Assembly (NCBI RefSeq): GCF_019396325.1
Contig: NZ_JAHKRO010000042.1
Location: 1-64,000 of the forward strand
From: Nonomuraea ceibae
Lineage (GTDB): Bacteria > Actinomycetota > Actinomycetes > Streptosporangiales > Streptosporangiaceae
Direction: 5' to 3'
DNA length: 64,000 nt
The position numbers and the translations under genes were made by a program. Under the pieces are notes generated by a model. It saw only the letters and a list, made by a program, of their open reading frames with translations, searched no databases and was not told the DNA's origin. Below, piece after piece: positions 31,245 to 39,041 of the stretch. Every line of letters begins with the position of its first letter. Position 1 is the stretch's first letter.

Positions 31245-32831
31245 ATGGGCTCGGACACGACCCGCGCGCGCACACCCCTCGACGCCGCCGTCGAGGCGGC
31301 ACGGTGGATCCGGTCGGCCGCCGTCGACGACGGCCGGGGGCGGCGGCACTGGGCGGCCAACCCCGACCCGGGCGGCCGGGCGGCCGTCCCCGCCGAGCCC
31401 GCGTCCCTCTACGCGGGGGCGGCGGGCATCGTGCTCTTCTTCCTCGAGCTGGCCGACGCCACCGGTGACGAGACGTACCTGGAGGACGCCCGCGCCGGGG
31501 CCCGCTACCTGGCGGCCGGGTGGCGTGACCAGCCGGATCTGACCCTCTACCACGGCCTGGCGGGCACGGTGGTGGCGCTCGCCGAGGCCGGCTGGGCGCT
31601 GGGCGACGGCGGGTTCGAGGAGGAGGCCGCGGCTGCCGCCGCCCGCATCGCCGCCGCCGCCCGCCCGCTGCCGGGCGGGCCCGGCTGGACCGGCGACCCG
31701 GCGCAGCGGGGTGACGGCGGCATCGTGCTCGCCCTGCTCCGCGCGGCCACCGCGCTCGGCGTGCGCGCCTGCGAGGACGTGGCGCTGGAGGCGGGCGCCC
31801 GCATCGCCGGCCTCGCCGTCCCCGGCCACCGCTTCGGCGCCCCACCCTCTCCGCCCCCACCCTCTCCGCCCCCTCCACCTTCGCCCGCTCGCCCGCCGCA
31901 CAATGAGCCGCCCCGCTCGCCGCAGTCCGCTGAAGGGACGCCGCCAGGGCGCCCCGGCGAGGCCCCCACGCCCCACGACGCCCACACTCCCGACGAGCCC
32001 TTGAGGCGCGCCGACCCCGGTGAACCGCCGGCCTCCTCCGAGCGCGCCGACCCCCGTGAGGCGCCCCCGCCCGCGGGGAGGCCCGTTGACGATCGGACGG
32101 GGGAGTCCGAGGGCGGGGATCGGGCGGCGTTGCCGGAGGACGCGGTGGCGCCCGGGTTCCTGGCGGGGACGGCGGGGACGGCGTTCTTGCTGGCCAGGCT
32201 GTACGGGGCCACCGGGGACATGCGGTTCCTGGAGGCGGCGCGGCGCGGGGCCGGGTTCGTGCGGGAGGTGAGCGTGGTGGCGGGGCGGTGCGCGGTGGTG
32301 CCGCATCACGTGCCGCAGGCGAGGGAGCTGCACTATCTGGGGTTCTGTTCGGGCTCGGCGGGGGTGGCCCGGATGTTCCACGAGCTTCACCGGGTGGGGG
32401 GCGATCCGGGGGATCTCGACTGGGTGGAGCGGCTGGCGCACGGCGTGGTCGAGAGCGAGGTGCCGCAGCGGCGTACGCCGGGGTTCTGGAACGCGGCATG
32501 CCAGTGCTGCGGCGCGGCCGGGCTGCTTGAGCTGTTCGTGGGGCTGTGGGCGGCTTCGGGGCGGCAGGCGTACCTGGATCACGCGCAGGCGCTCGCCGAG
32601 CATCTGATCGGGACCGCCGACGGGTCGGGTGGCCGGGGGCTGCGCTGGTATCAGGCGTACCGGCGGCTGCGGCCGGGCGAGCTGACGGCCGACACGGGCT
32701 ACATGGTGGGCGCGGCGGGCATCGGCGCCGCCCTGCTGCACCTGGACGCGGCGCTGCGTCCGAGGGAGGGACGCCGGGTGATCCTGCTGCCCGACAACCC
32801 GTTCCCGCCTGCGCGTCTTCAATTCCTATAA
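31245..32831 (+). CDS. Orphan lanthionine-synthetase C-like (LanC-like) protein with Pro-rich insert
   Basis: 528 aa. An (alpha/alpha)6-barrel with repeated GxxG segments: 'SLYAGAAGIVLFFLELA', 'LYHGLAGTVVALAEAG', 'GFLAGTAGTAFLLARL', then 'LGFCSGSAGVARMF', 'WNAACQCCGAAGLLELFVGL' and 'GYMVGAAGIGAALLHLD'. Zinc ligands of LanC are Cys and Cys-His; here they read Cys (FCSG) and Cys-Cys (QCCG). Residues ~205-300 are an unusual Pro/Ser/Glu/Asp-rich insertion between barrel halves. A GATACT -10 box at 31233-31238 implies a nearly leaderless transcript. No lanthipeptide dehydratase or precursor is adjacent, so a LanCL-like role or another partner is likely. Confidence 0.8.
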   Translation: MGSDTTRARTPLDAAVEAARWIRSAAVDDGRGRRHWAANPDPGGRAAVPAEPASLYAGAAGIVLFFLELADATGDETYLEDARAGARYLAAGWRDQPDLTLYHGLAGTVVALAEAGWALGDGGFEEEAAAAAARIAAAARPLPGGPGWTGDPAQRGDGGIVLALLRAATALGVRACEDVALEAGARIAGLAVPGHRFGAPPSPPPPSPPPPPSPARPPHNEPPRSPQSAEGTPPGRPGEAPTPHDAHTPDEPLRRADPGEPPASSERADPREAPPPAGRPVDDRTGESEGGDRAALPEDAVAPGFLAGTAGTAFLLARLYGATGDMRFLEAARRGAGFVREVSVVAGRCAVVPHHVPQARELHYLGFCSGSAGVARMFHELHRVGGDPGDLDWVERLAHGVVESEVPQRRTPGFWNAACQCCGAAGLLELFVGLWAASGRQAYLDHAQALAEHLIGTADGSGGRGLRWYQAYRRLRPGELTADTGYMVGAAGIGAALLHLDAALRPREGRRVILLPDNPFPPARLQFL

Positions 32832-32846
32832 AACGAGTAGGAAATG

Positions 32847-32875
32847 TTGACTTAACGGACGCCGCGACGTACGTT
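32847..32875 (+). promoter_or_regulatory. Housekeeping-type promoter of the organosulfur operon
   Basis: TTGACT (32847-32852), a 17-bp spacer, and TACGTT (32870-32875). Transcription would start about seven bases further, at the ATG (32882) of the leader peptide, giving a leaderless mRNA. Confidence 0.65.
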
Positions 32876-32881
32876 TCCGGT

Positions 32882-32956
32882 ATGAGCCAGGGACTCAACC
32901 TGACCAGGCGCCCGCACGTGGACTTCGGTCACGTCGCCAGCGCGCAGTGTCGTTGA
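32882..32956 (+). CDS. 24-aa cysteine-type regulatory leader peptide
   Basis: The peptide starts MSQGLNLTRRPHVD and ends VASAQCR. It matches the general pattern of short actinobacterial leader peptides ('LT-R-R-x-H-V-D-...-C-R') found before sulfur-acquisition operons. The only Cys codon (TGT 32948-32950) is the penultimate codon. A ribosome stalled there for lack of Cys-tRNA would cover ~32962, the 5' arm of the hairpin at 32955-33003. The gene is probably translated from a leaderless transcript. It precedes the 27-aa ORF and the flavin-reductase operon. Confidence 0.78.
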   Translation: MSQGLNLTRRPHVDFGHVASAQCR

Positions 32957-33003
32957 TCACGACCCAGCCACGCCTTTCTCCCCGTGAGGACATTCTCGTG
33001 ATC
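32955..33003 (+). promoter_or_regulatory. Start-codon-sequestering hairpin (translational attenuator)
   Basis: GATCACGA (32955-32962), beginning within the leader-peptide stop, is perfectly complementary to TCGTGATC (32996-33003). The 3' arm contains the GTG start (32998-33000) of the 27-aa ORF and the 33-base loop holds its GTGAGGA ribosome site. Stalling at the leader Cys codon would prevent pairing and open the start. Confidence 0.65.
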
Positions 33004-33081
33004 GATCTTGACCCTTTTCCCGGCGACATCCACTGGTACGACCTCCCCGACGACGAAGCGGACCCGGAGGAGGACCGATGA
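32998..33081 (+). CDS. 27-aa acidic small ORF coupled to flavin reductase
   Basis: GTG 32998, with GAGGA eight bases upstream, encodes MIDLDPFPGDIHWYDLP followed by an acidic tail ending EEDR: 11 Asp/Glu in 27 residues. Its TGA overlaps the ATG of the flavin reductase (ATGA at 33078-33081), and the GGAGGAGG that serves that gene lies inside this ORF. I do not recognise the peptide; it may act mainly to couple the leader switch to the operon. Confidence 0.55.
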   Translation: MIDLDPFPGDIHWYDLPDDEADPEEDR

Positions 33082-33584
33082 CGGAAACGCTGCCCGGTCC
33101 CGTCGTCGACGCCGACCGCTTCCGCCAGGCCCTCGCCGTGCACGCCGCCGGCGTCGTGGTGATCACCGCGCAGAACGCGGGCGTTCCCGTCGGGCTGACG
33201 GCCACCTCCTTCTCCTCCGTCAGCCTCGAACCACCCCTCGTCTCCTTCTACGTGGACCGTTCCTCGACCACCTGGCCCGCCCTGCGCGCGGCCGGTCACT
33301 TCGCCGTCAACGTGCTGGCCGGTGACCAGGCCGACGTGGCGTCCCGGTTCGCCCGCAAGGGCGTCGACCGCTTCGCCGAGCCCACCCGCTGGCGGCCCGG
33401 CCCGCTGGGCGCGCCGCTGCTGCTCGACGTGTCCGCCCATCTGGTGTGCCTGCCGTACGAGATCCGCGACGTGGGGGATCACGTGCTGGTCGTGGGCCTG
33501 GTGGCGGAGGCCGGGGTGCGGTCCGCCGCCCGCCCCCTGCTCTACCACCAGGGCCGGTTTGGCCGCTTCACCGCCCACCCCTGA
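33078..33584 (+). CDS. Flavin reductase family protein (FMN-dependent)
   Basis: 168 aa split-barrel flavin reductase: 'HAAGVVVITAQNAGVPVGLT', 'ATSFSSVSLEPPLVSFYV' and 'HFAVNVLAGDQADVASRFA' are the conserved FMN-binding blocks, and 'GDHVLVVGLV' closes the barrel. Such proteins use NAD(P)H to supply reduced FMN to two-component monooxygenases. Four luciferase-like monooxygenases follow in the same operon, so it is their likely partner. First enzyme gene after the leader-peptide switch. Confidence 0.92.
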   Translation: MTETLPGPVVDADRFRQALAVHAAGVVVITAQNAGVPVGLTATSFSSVSLEPPLVSFYVDRSSTTWPALRAAGHFAVNVLAGDQADVASRFARKGVDRFAEPTRWRPGPLGAPLLLDVSAHLVCLPYEIRDVGDHVLVVGLVAEAGVRSAARPLLYHQGRFGRFTAHP

Positions 33585-33594
33585 GGAAGCCCCC

Positions 33595-34449
33595 GTGACC
33601 ACTGACACCGTGCCCACTCACACCGTGCCCACCGTTGTGCCCACCGCAGGAGCCACTGTGACCACGCAAGCGCCGGCCTTCGCGAGCCCCGCCGACCACG
33701 CCACCTACGGCCACTACGCCCGCACGCCCGCCTACCCCTTCCGCGGGCGCGTCACCGCCGACGGTTCGAGCGGCTTCCGCGCCGAACCCGGCCGCTACCA
33801 CGTCTACGCCGCCTGGACCTGCCCGTACGCCCAGCGCGTCGCCATCGTCCGCAAGCTCAAGGGCCTGGAGGACGTCGTCACCCTGTCGTACGTGGACGAC
33901 GAGCGCGACGGCCGGGGCTGGGCGTTCCGCGCCCACCGCGGCCCCGACCCGGTCAACGGGTTCACGCTGCTCGGGCAGGCGTACGAGGCGACGCGGCCCG
34001 GCTATGACGGCCACCTGTCGGTCCCGGTCCTGTGGGACCGCCTGACCGGCCGGATCGTGAGCAACCACTTCCCCGACATCACGATCGACCTCGGCACGCA
34101 GTTCGACGCCTGGGCCCGCGCCGGGGCCGACCTGTACCCGGTGCGCCTGCGTCCGCGCATCGACGAGCTGAACGCCTGGATCTACGCGGAGGTCAACACC
34201 GGCGCCTCCCGGGCCGCGCTGGAGCGGCTGGACGCGCTGCTGGGCGAGCACCGGTTCCTGACGGGCGACACGATCACCGAGGCCGACGTGCGGCTGTGGG
34301 TGTCGCTGGCCCGGCTGGAGGTGTTCGACCTGAGCGAGTTCGAGCACCTGTGGGGTTACGCCCGCGACCTGTACCGGCGTCCGGCGTTCGCGGAGACGAT
34401 CGAGGGTCTGCCCGACTCCTGGCACCAGCCGCACCGGCGGGACCGGTGA
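33595..34449 (+). CDS. Glutathionyl-hydroquinone reductase-like (Xi-class GST) protein
   Basis: 284 aa from GTG 33595 (GAGGAAG upstream); a Thr/Val/Pro-rich N-terminal ~25 residues is unusual. The Xi-class signature active site is 'YAAWTCPYAQRVAIVRKLKG' (Cys-Pro-Tyr-Ala, here with Cys as nucleophile), followed by 'LWDRLTGRIVSNHFPDI' and a C-terminal helical domain ('EVNTGASRAALERLDALLGE', 'LTGDTITEADVRLWVSL'). These enzymes cleave glutathionyl (or in actinobacteria perhaps mycothiyl) conjugates of hydroquinones. Its place in a sulfur-scavenging operon suggests release of thiol from S-conjugates; actinomycetes normally make mycothiol, not glutathione. Confidence 0.85.
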   Translation: MTTDTVPTHTVPTVVPTAGATVTTQAPAFASPADHATYGHYARTPAYPFRGRVTADGSSGFRAEPGRYHVYAAWTCPYAQRVAIVRKLKGLEDVVTLSYVDDERDGRGWAFRAHRGPDPVNGFTLLGQAYEATRPGYDGHLSVPVLWDRLTGRIVSNHFPDITIDLGTQFDAWARAGADLYPVRLRPRIDELNAWIYAEVNTGASRAALERLDALLGEHRFLTGDTITEADVRLWVSLARLEVFDLSEFEHLWGYARDLYRRPAFAETIEGLPDSWHQPHRRDR

Positions 34450-35771
34450 GCCGGCCGCGCCGCCGCGTGCACCTGGCCGCGCACTTCCCCGGCGTCAACA
34501 ACACCACGGTCTGGTCCGATCCGCGTTCGGGCAGCCAGATCGACTTCTCCTCCTTCACCCATCTGGCGGCGACGGCCGAGCGCGGCCTGTTCGACTTCTT
34601 CTTCCTCGCGGAGGGGTTACGGCTGCGCGAGCTCAAGGGCCGCATCCATGACCTGGACGTGGTCGGCAGGCCCGAATCGCTGACCGTGCTCAGCGCGCTG
34701 GCGGCGGCCACGTCCCGGCTCGGCCTGGCGGCCACCGTCAACACCACCTTCAACGAGCCGTACGAGCTGGCCAGGCGGCTGGCCACCCTCGACCACCTGA
34801 GCGAGGGCCGGGCCGGGTGGAACGTGGTGACCACGTCCGACGCGTTCACCGGCGAGAACTTCCGCCGCGGCGGCTACCTCGACCACGCCGACCGTTACGC
34901 GCGGGCCGCGGAGTTCGTCCGGCTGGCGCGGGCGCTGTGGGACTCCTGGCAGCCGGACGCGTTCGTCGCCGACCGGGAGTCGGGGCGGTTCGTCCGGCCG
35001 GGCGGCATCGGCACGGTCATCCACCGGGGCGAGCACTTCGACGTGGCGGGCCGGTTCACGCTGCCGCGCAGCCCGCAGGGCCATCCGGTGATCATCCAGG
35101 CGGGCGATTCGGAGCAGGGCCGGGAGTTCGCCGCGGCCACGGCGGACGTGATCTTCAGCAGGCACGGCACGCTGGACGACGGCAAGGCGTTCTACGCCGA
35201 CGTCAAGGGCCGCCTGGCCCGCCACGGCCGGGCGCCGCACGAGCTGAAGATCATGCCGGCGGCCACGTACGCGCTCGGCGACACCGAGGAGGACGCCGCC
35301 GAGAACGCGGCGGTGATCCGCAGCCGGCAGGTGGGCCCGCAGACCGCGATCGCGTTCCTGGAGCAGGTGTGGGGGCGCGACATGTCGGCCTACGACCCGG
35401 ACGGGCCGCTGCCGGACGTGGAGCCGGACCTGACGGGGGAGGTGGCGCAGGGCCGGGTGCGGCTCGCCGACCGCGCCGCAGTGGCCGCGAAGTGGCGGGC
35501 GCTCGCCCAGGAGAAGGGGCTGACCATCCGCGAGCTGGTCATCGAGGTGACCGGCCGCCAGACGTTCGTCGGCACCCCGGCGAGCGTGGCCAGGCAGATC
35601 GACGAACACGTGCAGGCGGGCGCGGCGGACGGGTTCATCCTGGTGCCGCACCTGACGCCCGGGGGCCTGGACGACTTCGTCGACCGGGTGGTGCCGCTGC
35701 TTCAGGAGCGCGGCGTCTTCCGTACCGAGTACACCGGCGCCACGCTGCGCGAACACCTGGAGCTGTCATGA
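34446..35771 (+). CDS. NtaA/SnaA/DszA-type FMN-dependent monooxygenase (LLM class)
   Basis: 441 aa, the length of the nitrilotriacetate/desulfurisation monooxygenase family. Signatures: 'VNNTTVWSDPRSGSQIDF', 'ATAERGLFDFFFLAEGL', 'TLDHLSEGRAGWNVVTTSD' and 'PVIIQAGDSEQGREFAAATAD'. It uses FMNH2 plus O2, with the reductant coming from the flavin reductase of the operon. GTG start in a GTGA overlap with the GST-like gene. Family members attack C-S or C-N bonds (dibenzothiophene sulfone, NTA, S-(2-succino)cysteine-type compounds); the substrate here is inferred to be an organosulfur compound. Confidence 0.88.
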   Translation: MSRPRRRVHLAAHFPGVNNTTVWSDPRSGSQIDFSSFTHLAATAERGLFDFFFLAEGLRLRELKGRIHDLDVVGRPESLTVLSALAAATSRLGLAATVNTTFNEPYELARRLATLDHLSEGRAGWNVVTTSDAFTGENFRRGGYLDHADRYARAAEFVRLARALWDSWQPDAFVADRESGRFVRPGGIGTVIHRGEHFDVAGRFTLPRSPQGHPVIIQAGDSEQGREFAAATADVIFSRHGTLDDGKAFYADVKGRLARHGRAPHELKIMPAATYALGDTEEDAAENAAVIRSRQVGPQTAIAFLEQVWGRDMSAYDPDGPLPDVEPDLTGEVAQGRVRLADRAAVAAKWRALAQEKGLTIRELVIEVTGRQTFVGTPASVARQIDEHVQAGAADGFILVPHLTPGGLDDFVDRVVPLLQERGVFRTEYTGATLREHLELS

Positions 35772-36919
35772 CGTTGCACCTGGCCGTCGCCCTGGACGGC
35801 GCGGGCTGGCATCCGGCCGCGTGGCGGGAGCCCACCGCCAGGCCGGAGACGATCTTCTCGGCCCGTTACTGGGCGGCGCAGGTCGCCGAGGCCGAGCGCG
35901 GGCTGCTCGACTTCGTCACCATCGAGGACTCGCTGGGCCTGCAGTCGCTGCTGGCCGACGGGGACGACGACGAGACCGGGCAGGTGCGGGGCAGGTTCGA
36001 CGCCGTCCTGCTGGCGGCCCGGATCGCGCCGCTGACCAGGTGGATCGGGCTCGTCCCCACGGCCACGACCACGCACACCGAGCCGTTCCACGTGGCCACC
36101 GGCATCGCCACGCTGGATCACGTCAGCGGCGGCCGAGCCGGGTGGCAGGCGCGGATCTCGGCGCGCGGCAGCGACGCGCGGCACTTCGGCCGCCGCGCGT
36201 TCCCGCCGCTCGACGGGCTGGACGCGGACTCGCCCCACGTCCGGGACCTGTTCGCCGAGGCCGCCGACGCGGTGGAGGTGGCGCGCCGGCTGTGGGACAG
36301 CTGGGAGGACGACGCGGAGATCCGCGACGTGCCGACCGGCCGGTTCGTCGACCGCGACAAACTCCACCACATCGACTTCACCGGGCGCTTCTTCACCGTG
36401 AAGGGCCCGTCGATCACGCCGCGCCCGCCGCAGGGCCAGCCCGTGGTCACCGCGCTGGCACACGCGCGGCTGCCGTACGAGTTCGCGGCGCGGGCGGCCG
36501 ACGTCGTGTACGTGACGCCGCGCTCGACCGAGCAGGCGCGGGACGTCGTCCGGGAGATCAGGGGCCTGTCGGGCGAGGTCAAGGTGTTCGCCGATCTGCT
36601 CGTGTTCGTCGGCGACGACGCCGCCGCGCGCAAGGCCCGGCTGGACGAGCTGGCCGGGGCCGAGCTGACCTCCGACGCGGCGATCTTCACCGGCACCGCG
36701 GGGGAGCTGGCCGACCTGCTGCTCGACTGGCGGCGGGCCGGGATCGAGGGGTTCCGGCTGCGCCCGGCGGTGGTGCCGGACGACCTGAAGCAGATCACCC
36801 GGCGGCTGACGGCCGAGCTGCGCGCGCGGGGCGCGTTCCGGTCCGGGTACGAGGCGGGCACACTGCGCGGCCTGCTGGGGCTGGCCCGCCCGGCCAGCCG
36901 ATACGCGGAGGCATCATGA
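35768..36919 (+). CDS. LLM class flavin-dependent oxidoreductase
   Basis: 383 aa TIM-barrel luciferase-like protein. 'AEAERGLLDFVTIEDSLGL', 'GLVPTATTTHTEPFHVATG', 'IATLDHVSGGRAGWQARISA' and 'GQPVVTALAHARLPYEFAA' are the family blocks; the region equivalent to the NtaA-group flavin site is conserved but shorter. ATGA overlap with the preceding gene. Probably a second monooxygenase acting on a related or subsequent intermediate in the same catabolic route. Confidence 0.85.
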   Translation: MTLHLAVALDGAGWHPAAWREPTARPETIFSARYWAAQVAEAERGLLDFVTIEDSLGLQSLLADGDDDETGQVRGRFDAVLLAARIAPLTRWIGLVPTATTTHTEPFHVATGIATLDHVSGGRAGWQARISARGSDARHFGRRAFPPLDGLDADSPHVRDLFAEAADAVEVARRLWDSWEDDAEIRDVPTGRFVDRDKLHHIDFTGRFFTVKGPSITPRPPQGQPVVTALAHARLPYEFAARAADVVYVTPRSTEQARDVVREIRGLSGEVKVFADLLVFVGDDAAARKARLDELAGAELTSDAAIFTGTAGELADLLLDWRRAGIEGFRLRPAVVPDDLKQITRRLTAELRARGAFRSGYEAGTLRGLLGLARPASRYAEAS

Positions 36920-37950
36920 AATTTCTGGCTATCACATTGATTGCGCACCACGACGACCGCTCACCCACCGAGCGCCTCCGCGAGGTCGTCGAGAACGCGG
37001 TGCTGGCGGAGCAACTGGGCTTCGACGGGTTCGGCGTGGGCGAGCGGCACGAGCGGCCGTTCCTGTCGTCGTCGCCGCCCGTGGTGCTGGCCAACATCGC
37101 GGCCAGGACGGCCACGATCCGCCTGTTCACCGCCGTGACCACGCTCAGCCTGCTCGACCCCGTCCGCGCGTACGAGGACTACGCCACGCTCGACCACCTG
37201 TCGGACGGCAGGCTGGAGCTGATCATCGGCAAGGGCAACGGGACCGCGCAGGCGCAGCTCTTCCACGTCACCCCCGAGGACCAGTGGGAGCGCAACCGGG
37301 AGGGCTACGAGCTGTTCCGCCGCCTGTGGCGGGAGGACAAGGTCACCTGGGAGGGCCGGTTCCGGCCGCCGCTCACCGACGCCGAGGTGCTGCCCCGGCC
37401 GCTCCAGCGGCCGATCAGGGTGTGGCACGGCAGCGCCACCAGCAAGGAGTCCGTGGAGCTGGCCGCCCGTTACGGCGACCCGCTGTTCTCGGCCAACGTC
37501 ACCAACCCCATCGAGCCGTACGCCGAGCTGATCGATCACTACCGCGAGCGGTGGGCGCACCACGGGCACGACCCGGCGGACGCGCTCGTCGGCGCGGGCA
37601 CCGCGGGCTTCTACACGGCCCGCACCTCGCAGGAGGCGATCGCCACCTACCGGCCGATCTACGACGCGAGGATCGCCCTGCTGGCGGAGCTCGGCGTCCG
37701 GCCGGTGTTCCCGACGCTGGAGGACGCCATCGAGCGCGGCTCCATCCTGGTCGGCAGCCCGCAGCAGATCGTGGACAAGGTGCTGCGCTATCACAAGCGG
37801 TTCGGCCACGAGGTGATGCACCTGCACGCCGACGCCGACGGCCTCACCCCCCGCCGGCACCGGGACGCGCTGGAGCTGTTCCAGGCGGAGATCGCGCCCG
37901 CGCTGCGCGAGGCGGTCCCCAGCCGGCCGTTCCCCGGAAGGACGTCATGA
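36916..37950 (+). CDS. LLM class flavin-dependent oxidoreductase, CE1758-like
   Basis: 344 aa. The N-terminus 'MKFLAITLIAHHDD' followed by 'LAEQLGFDGFGVGERHERPF', 'YATLDHLSDGRLELIIGKGN' and 'IRVWHGSATSKESVELAARY' matches the CE1758 subfamily of bacterial luciferase-like monooxygenases. The 3' end ('IVDKVLRYHKRFGHEVMHLH') is the usual closing segment. ATGA overlap with the previous gene; same operon. Confidence 0.85.
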   Translation: MKFLAITLIAHHDDRSPTERLREVVENAVLAEQLGFDGFGVGERHERPFLSSSPPVVLANIAARTATIRLFTAVTTLSLLDPVRAYEDYATLDHLSDGRLELIIGKGNGTAQAQLFHVTPEDQWERNREGYELFRRLWREDKVTWEGRFRPPLTDAEVLPRPLQRPIRVWHGSATSKESVELAARYGDPLFSANVTNPIEPYAELIDHYRERWAHHGHDPADALVGAGTAGFYTARTSQEAIATYRPIYDARIALLAELGVRPVFPTLEDAIERGSILVGSPQQIVDKVLRYHKRFGHEVMHLHADADGLTPRRHRDALELFQAEIAPALREAVPSRPFPGRTS

Positions 37951-39041
37951 CCCTCTCCATCCTCGACCTCGCCCCCATCACGTCCGGCCACAGCGCCGCC
38001 GACGCGCTGGGCAACACGCTCGACCTGGCCCGCCGGGCCGAGGAGTTCGGCTACCGCCGCTACTGGGTGGCCGAGCACCACCTGGCCCCCGGCGTGGCCA
38101 GCTCCGCGCCTTCCGTGCTCATCGCGCTGATCGCCGCCGCCACCCGGACCATCCGGGTGGGCTCGGGGGCGGTCCAGCTCGGGCACCGCACGCCGCTGTC
38201 GGTCGTCGAGGAGTTCGGCCTCGTCGACGCCCTCCACCCGGGCCGCCTCGACCTGGGCCTCGGCCGCTCGGGCAGACCCGCCCCGGGCCAGGCGCCGGCT
38301 CGGGCGCCCGAGCCCCCGCCGGGCCCCCGGACGGTCGACGGGCTGCTGATCCCCGCGCCGTTCGACTGGTCGCGGCTCGCCGGGCATCCCCGGCTCGTCT
38401 TCCACGAGTCGCTGCTGCGCCAGCCCGGAGCCGAGACGCCGGACTTCGCCGAGCAGGTCGACGACGTGCTCGCCTTCCTCGGCGGCACCCACCAGGCTCG
38501 CGCGGTGCCCGGGGAGGGGGCCGACGTGGCCGTGTGGATCCTCGGCAGCAGCGGCGGCCAGAGCGCCAGGGTCGCCGGTGAGCGCGGCCTGCCGTTCGCC
38601 GCGAACTACCACGTCAGCCCGGCCAGCGTGCTGGAGGCCGTCCAGGCGTACCGGGAGGCGTTCAAGCCGTCGGCCACGCTGGCGGAGCCGTACGTGATCG
38701 TCTCCGCCGACGCCGTCGTGGCCTCGACCACGGAGAAGGCCCGCGAGCTGGCGGCCCCGTACGGGCTGTGGGTGCGCGGCATCAGGACCGGGGCCGGCGC
38801 GCAGCCGTACGCGACGCCGCGGGAGGCCGCCGCGTACGAGTGGAGCGAGGCCGACCGTGACCTGGTCCGCGACCGTACCGACACGCAGTTCACCGGCACG
38901 CCGGGCGAGGTCGCGGAGCGGCTGCGGGTGCTGCGGCGGGTGACCGGGGCCGACGAGCTGCTGGTCACCACCATCACCCACGACCACGCCGACCGGGTGC
39001 GCTCCTACGAGCTGCTCGCCGACGCCTGGGAGCGACAGTGA
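37947..39041 (+). CDS. LLM class flavin-dependent oxidoreductase, MsnO8-like
   Basis: 364 aa. 'LSILDLAPITSGHSAADALG' and 'EEFGYRRYWVAEHHLAPGVA' are typical of the MsnO8 family; 'GSGAVQLGHRTPLSVVEEFG' and 'HPGRLDLGLGRSG' follow. A proline-rich loop 'PEPPPGPRTVDG' (about residues 120-135) interrupts the barrel. It is the fourth luciferase-like enzyme in tandem, ATGA-coupled on its 5' side and GTGA-coupled to the transporter lipoprotein on the 3' side. Confidence 0.86.
   Translation: MTLSILDLAPITSGHSAADALGNTLDLARRAEEFGYRRYWVAEHHLAPGVASSAPSVLIALIAAATRTIRVGSGAVQLGHRTPLSVVEEFGLVDALHPGRLDLGLGRSGRPAPGQAPARAPEPPPGPRTVDGLLIPAPFDWSRLAGHPRLVFHESLLRQPGAETPDFAEQVDDVLAFLGGTHQARAVPGEGADVAVWILGSSGGQSARVAGERGLPFAANYHVSPASVLEAVQAYREAFKPSATLAEPYVIVSADAVVASTTEKARELAAPYGLWVRGIRTGAGAQPYATPREAAAYEWSEADRDLVRDRTDTQFTGTPGEVAERLRVLRRVTGADELLVTTITHDHADRVRSYELLADAWERQ

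Noticed and set aside
24877..32831. Lanthipeptide gene cluster linking the mini-gene and the LanC-like protein
   Set aside because: They are 6 kb apart with unrelated genes between, there is no dehydratase, and the peptide lacks a Ser/Thr-rich core.
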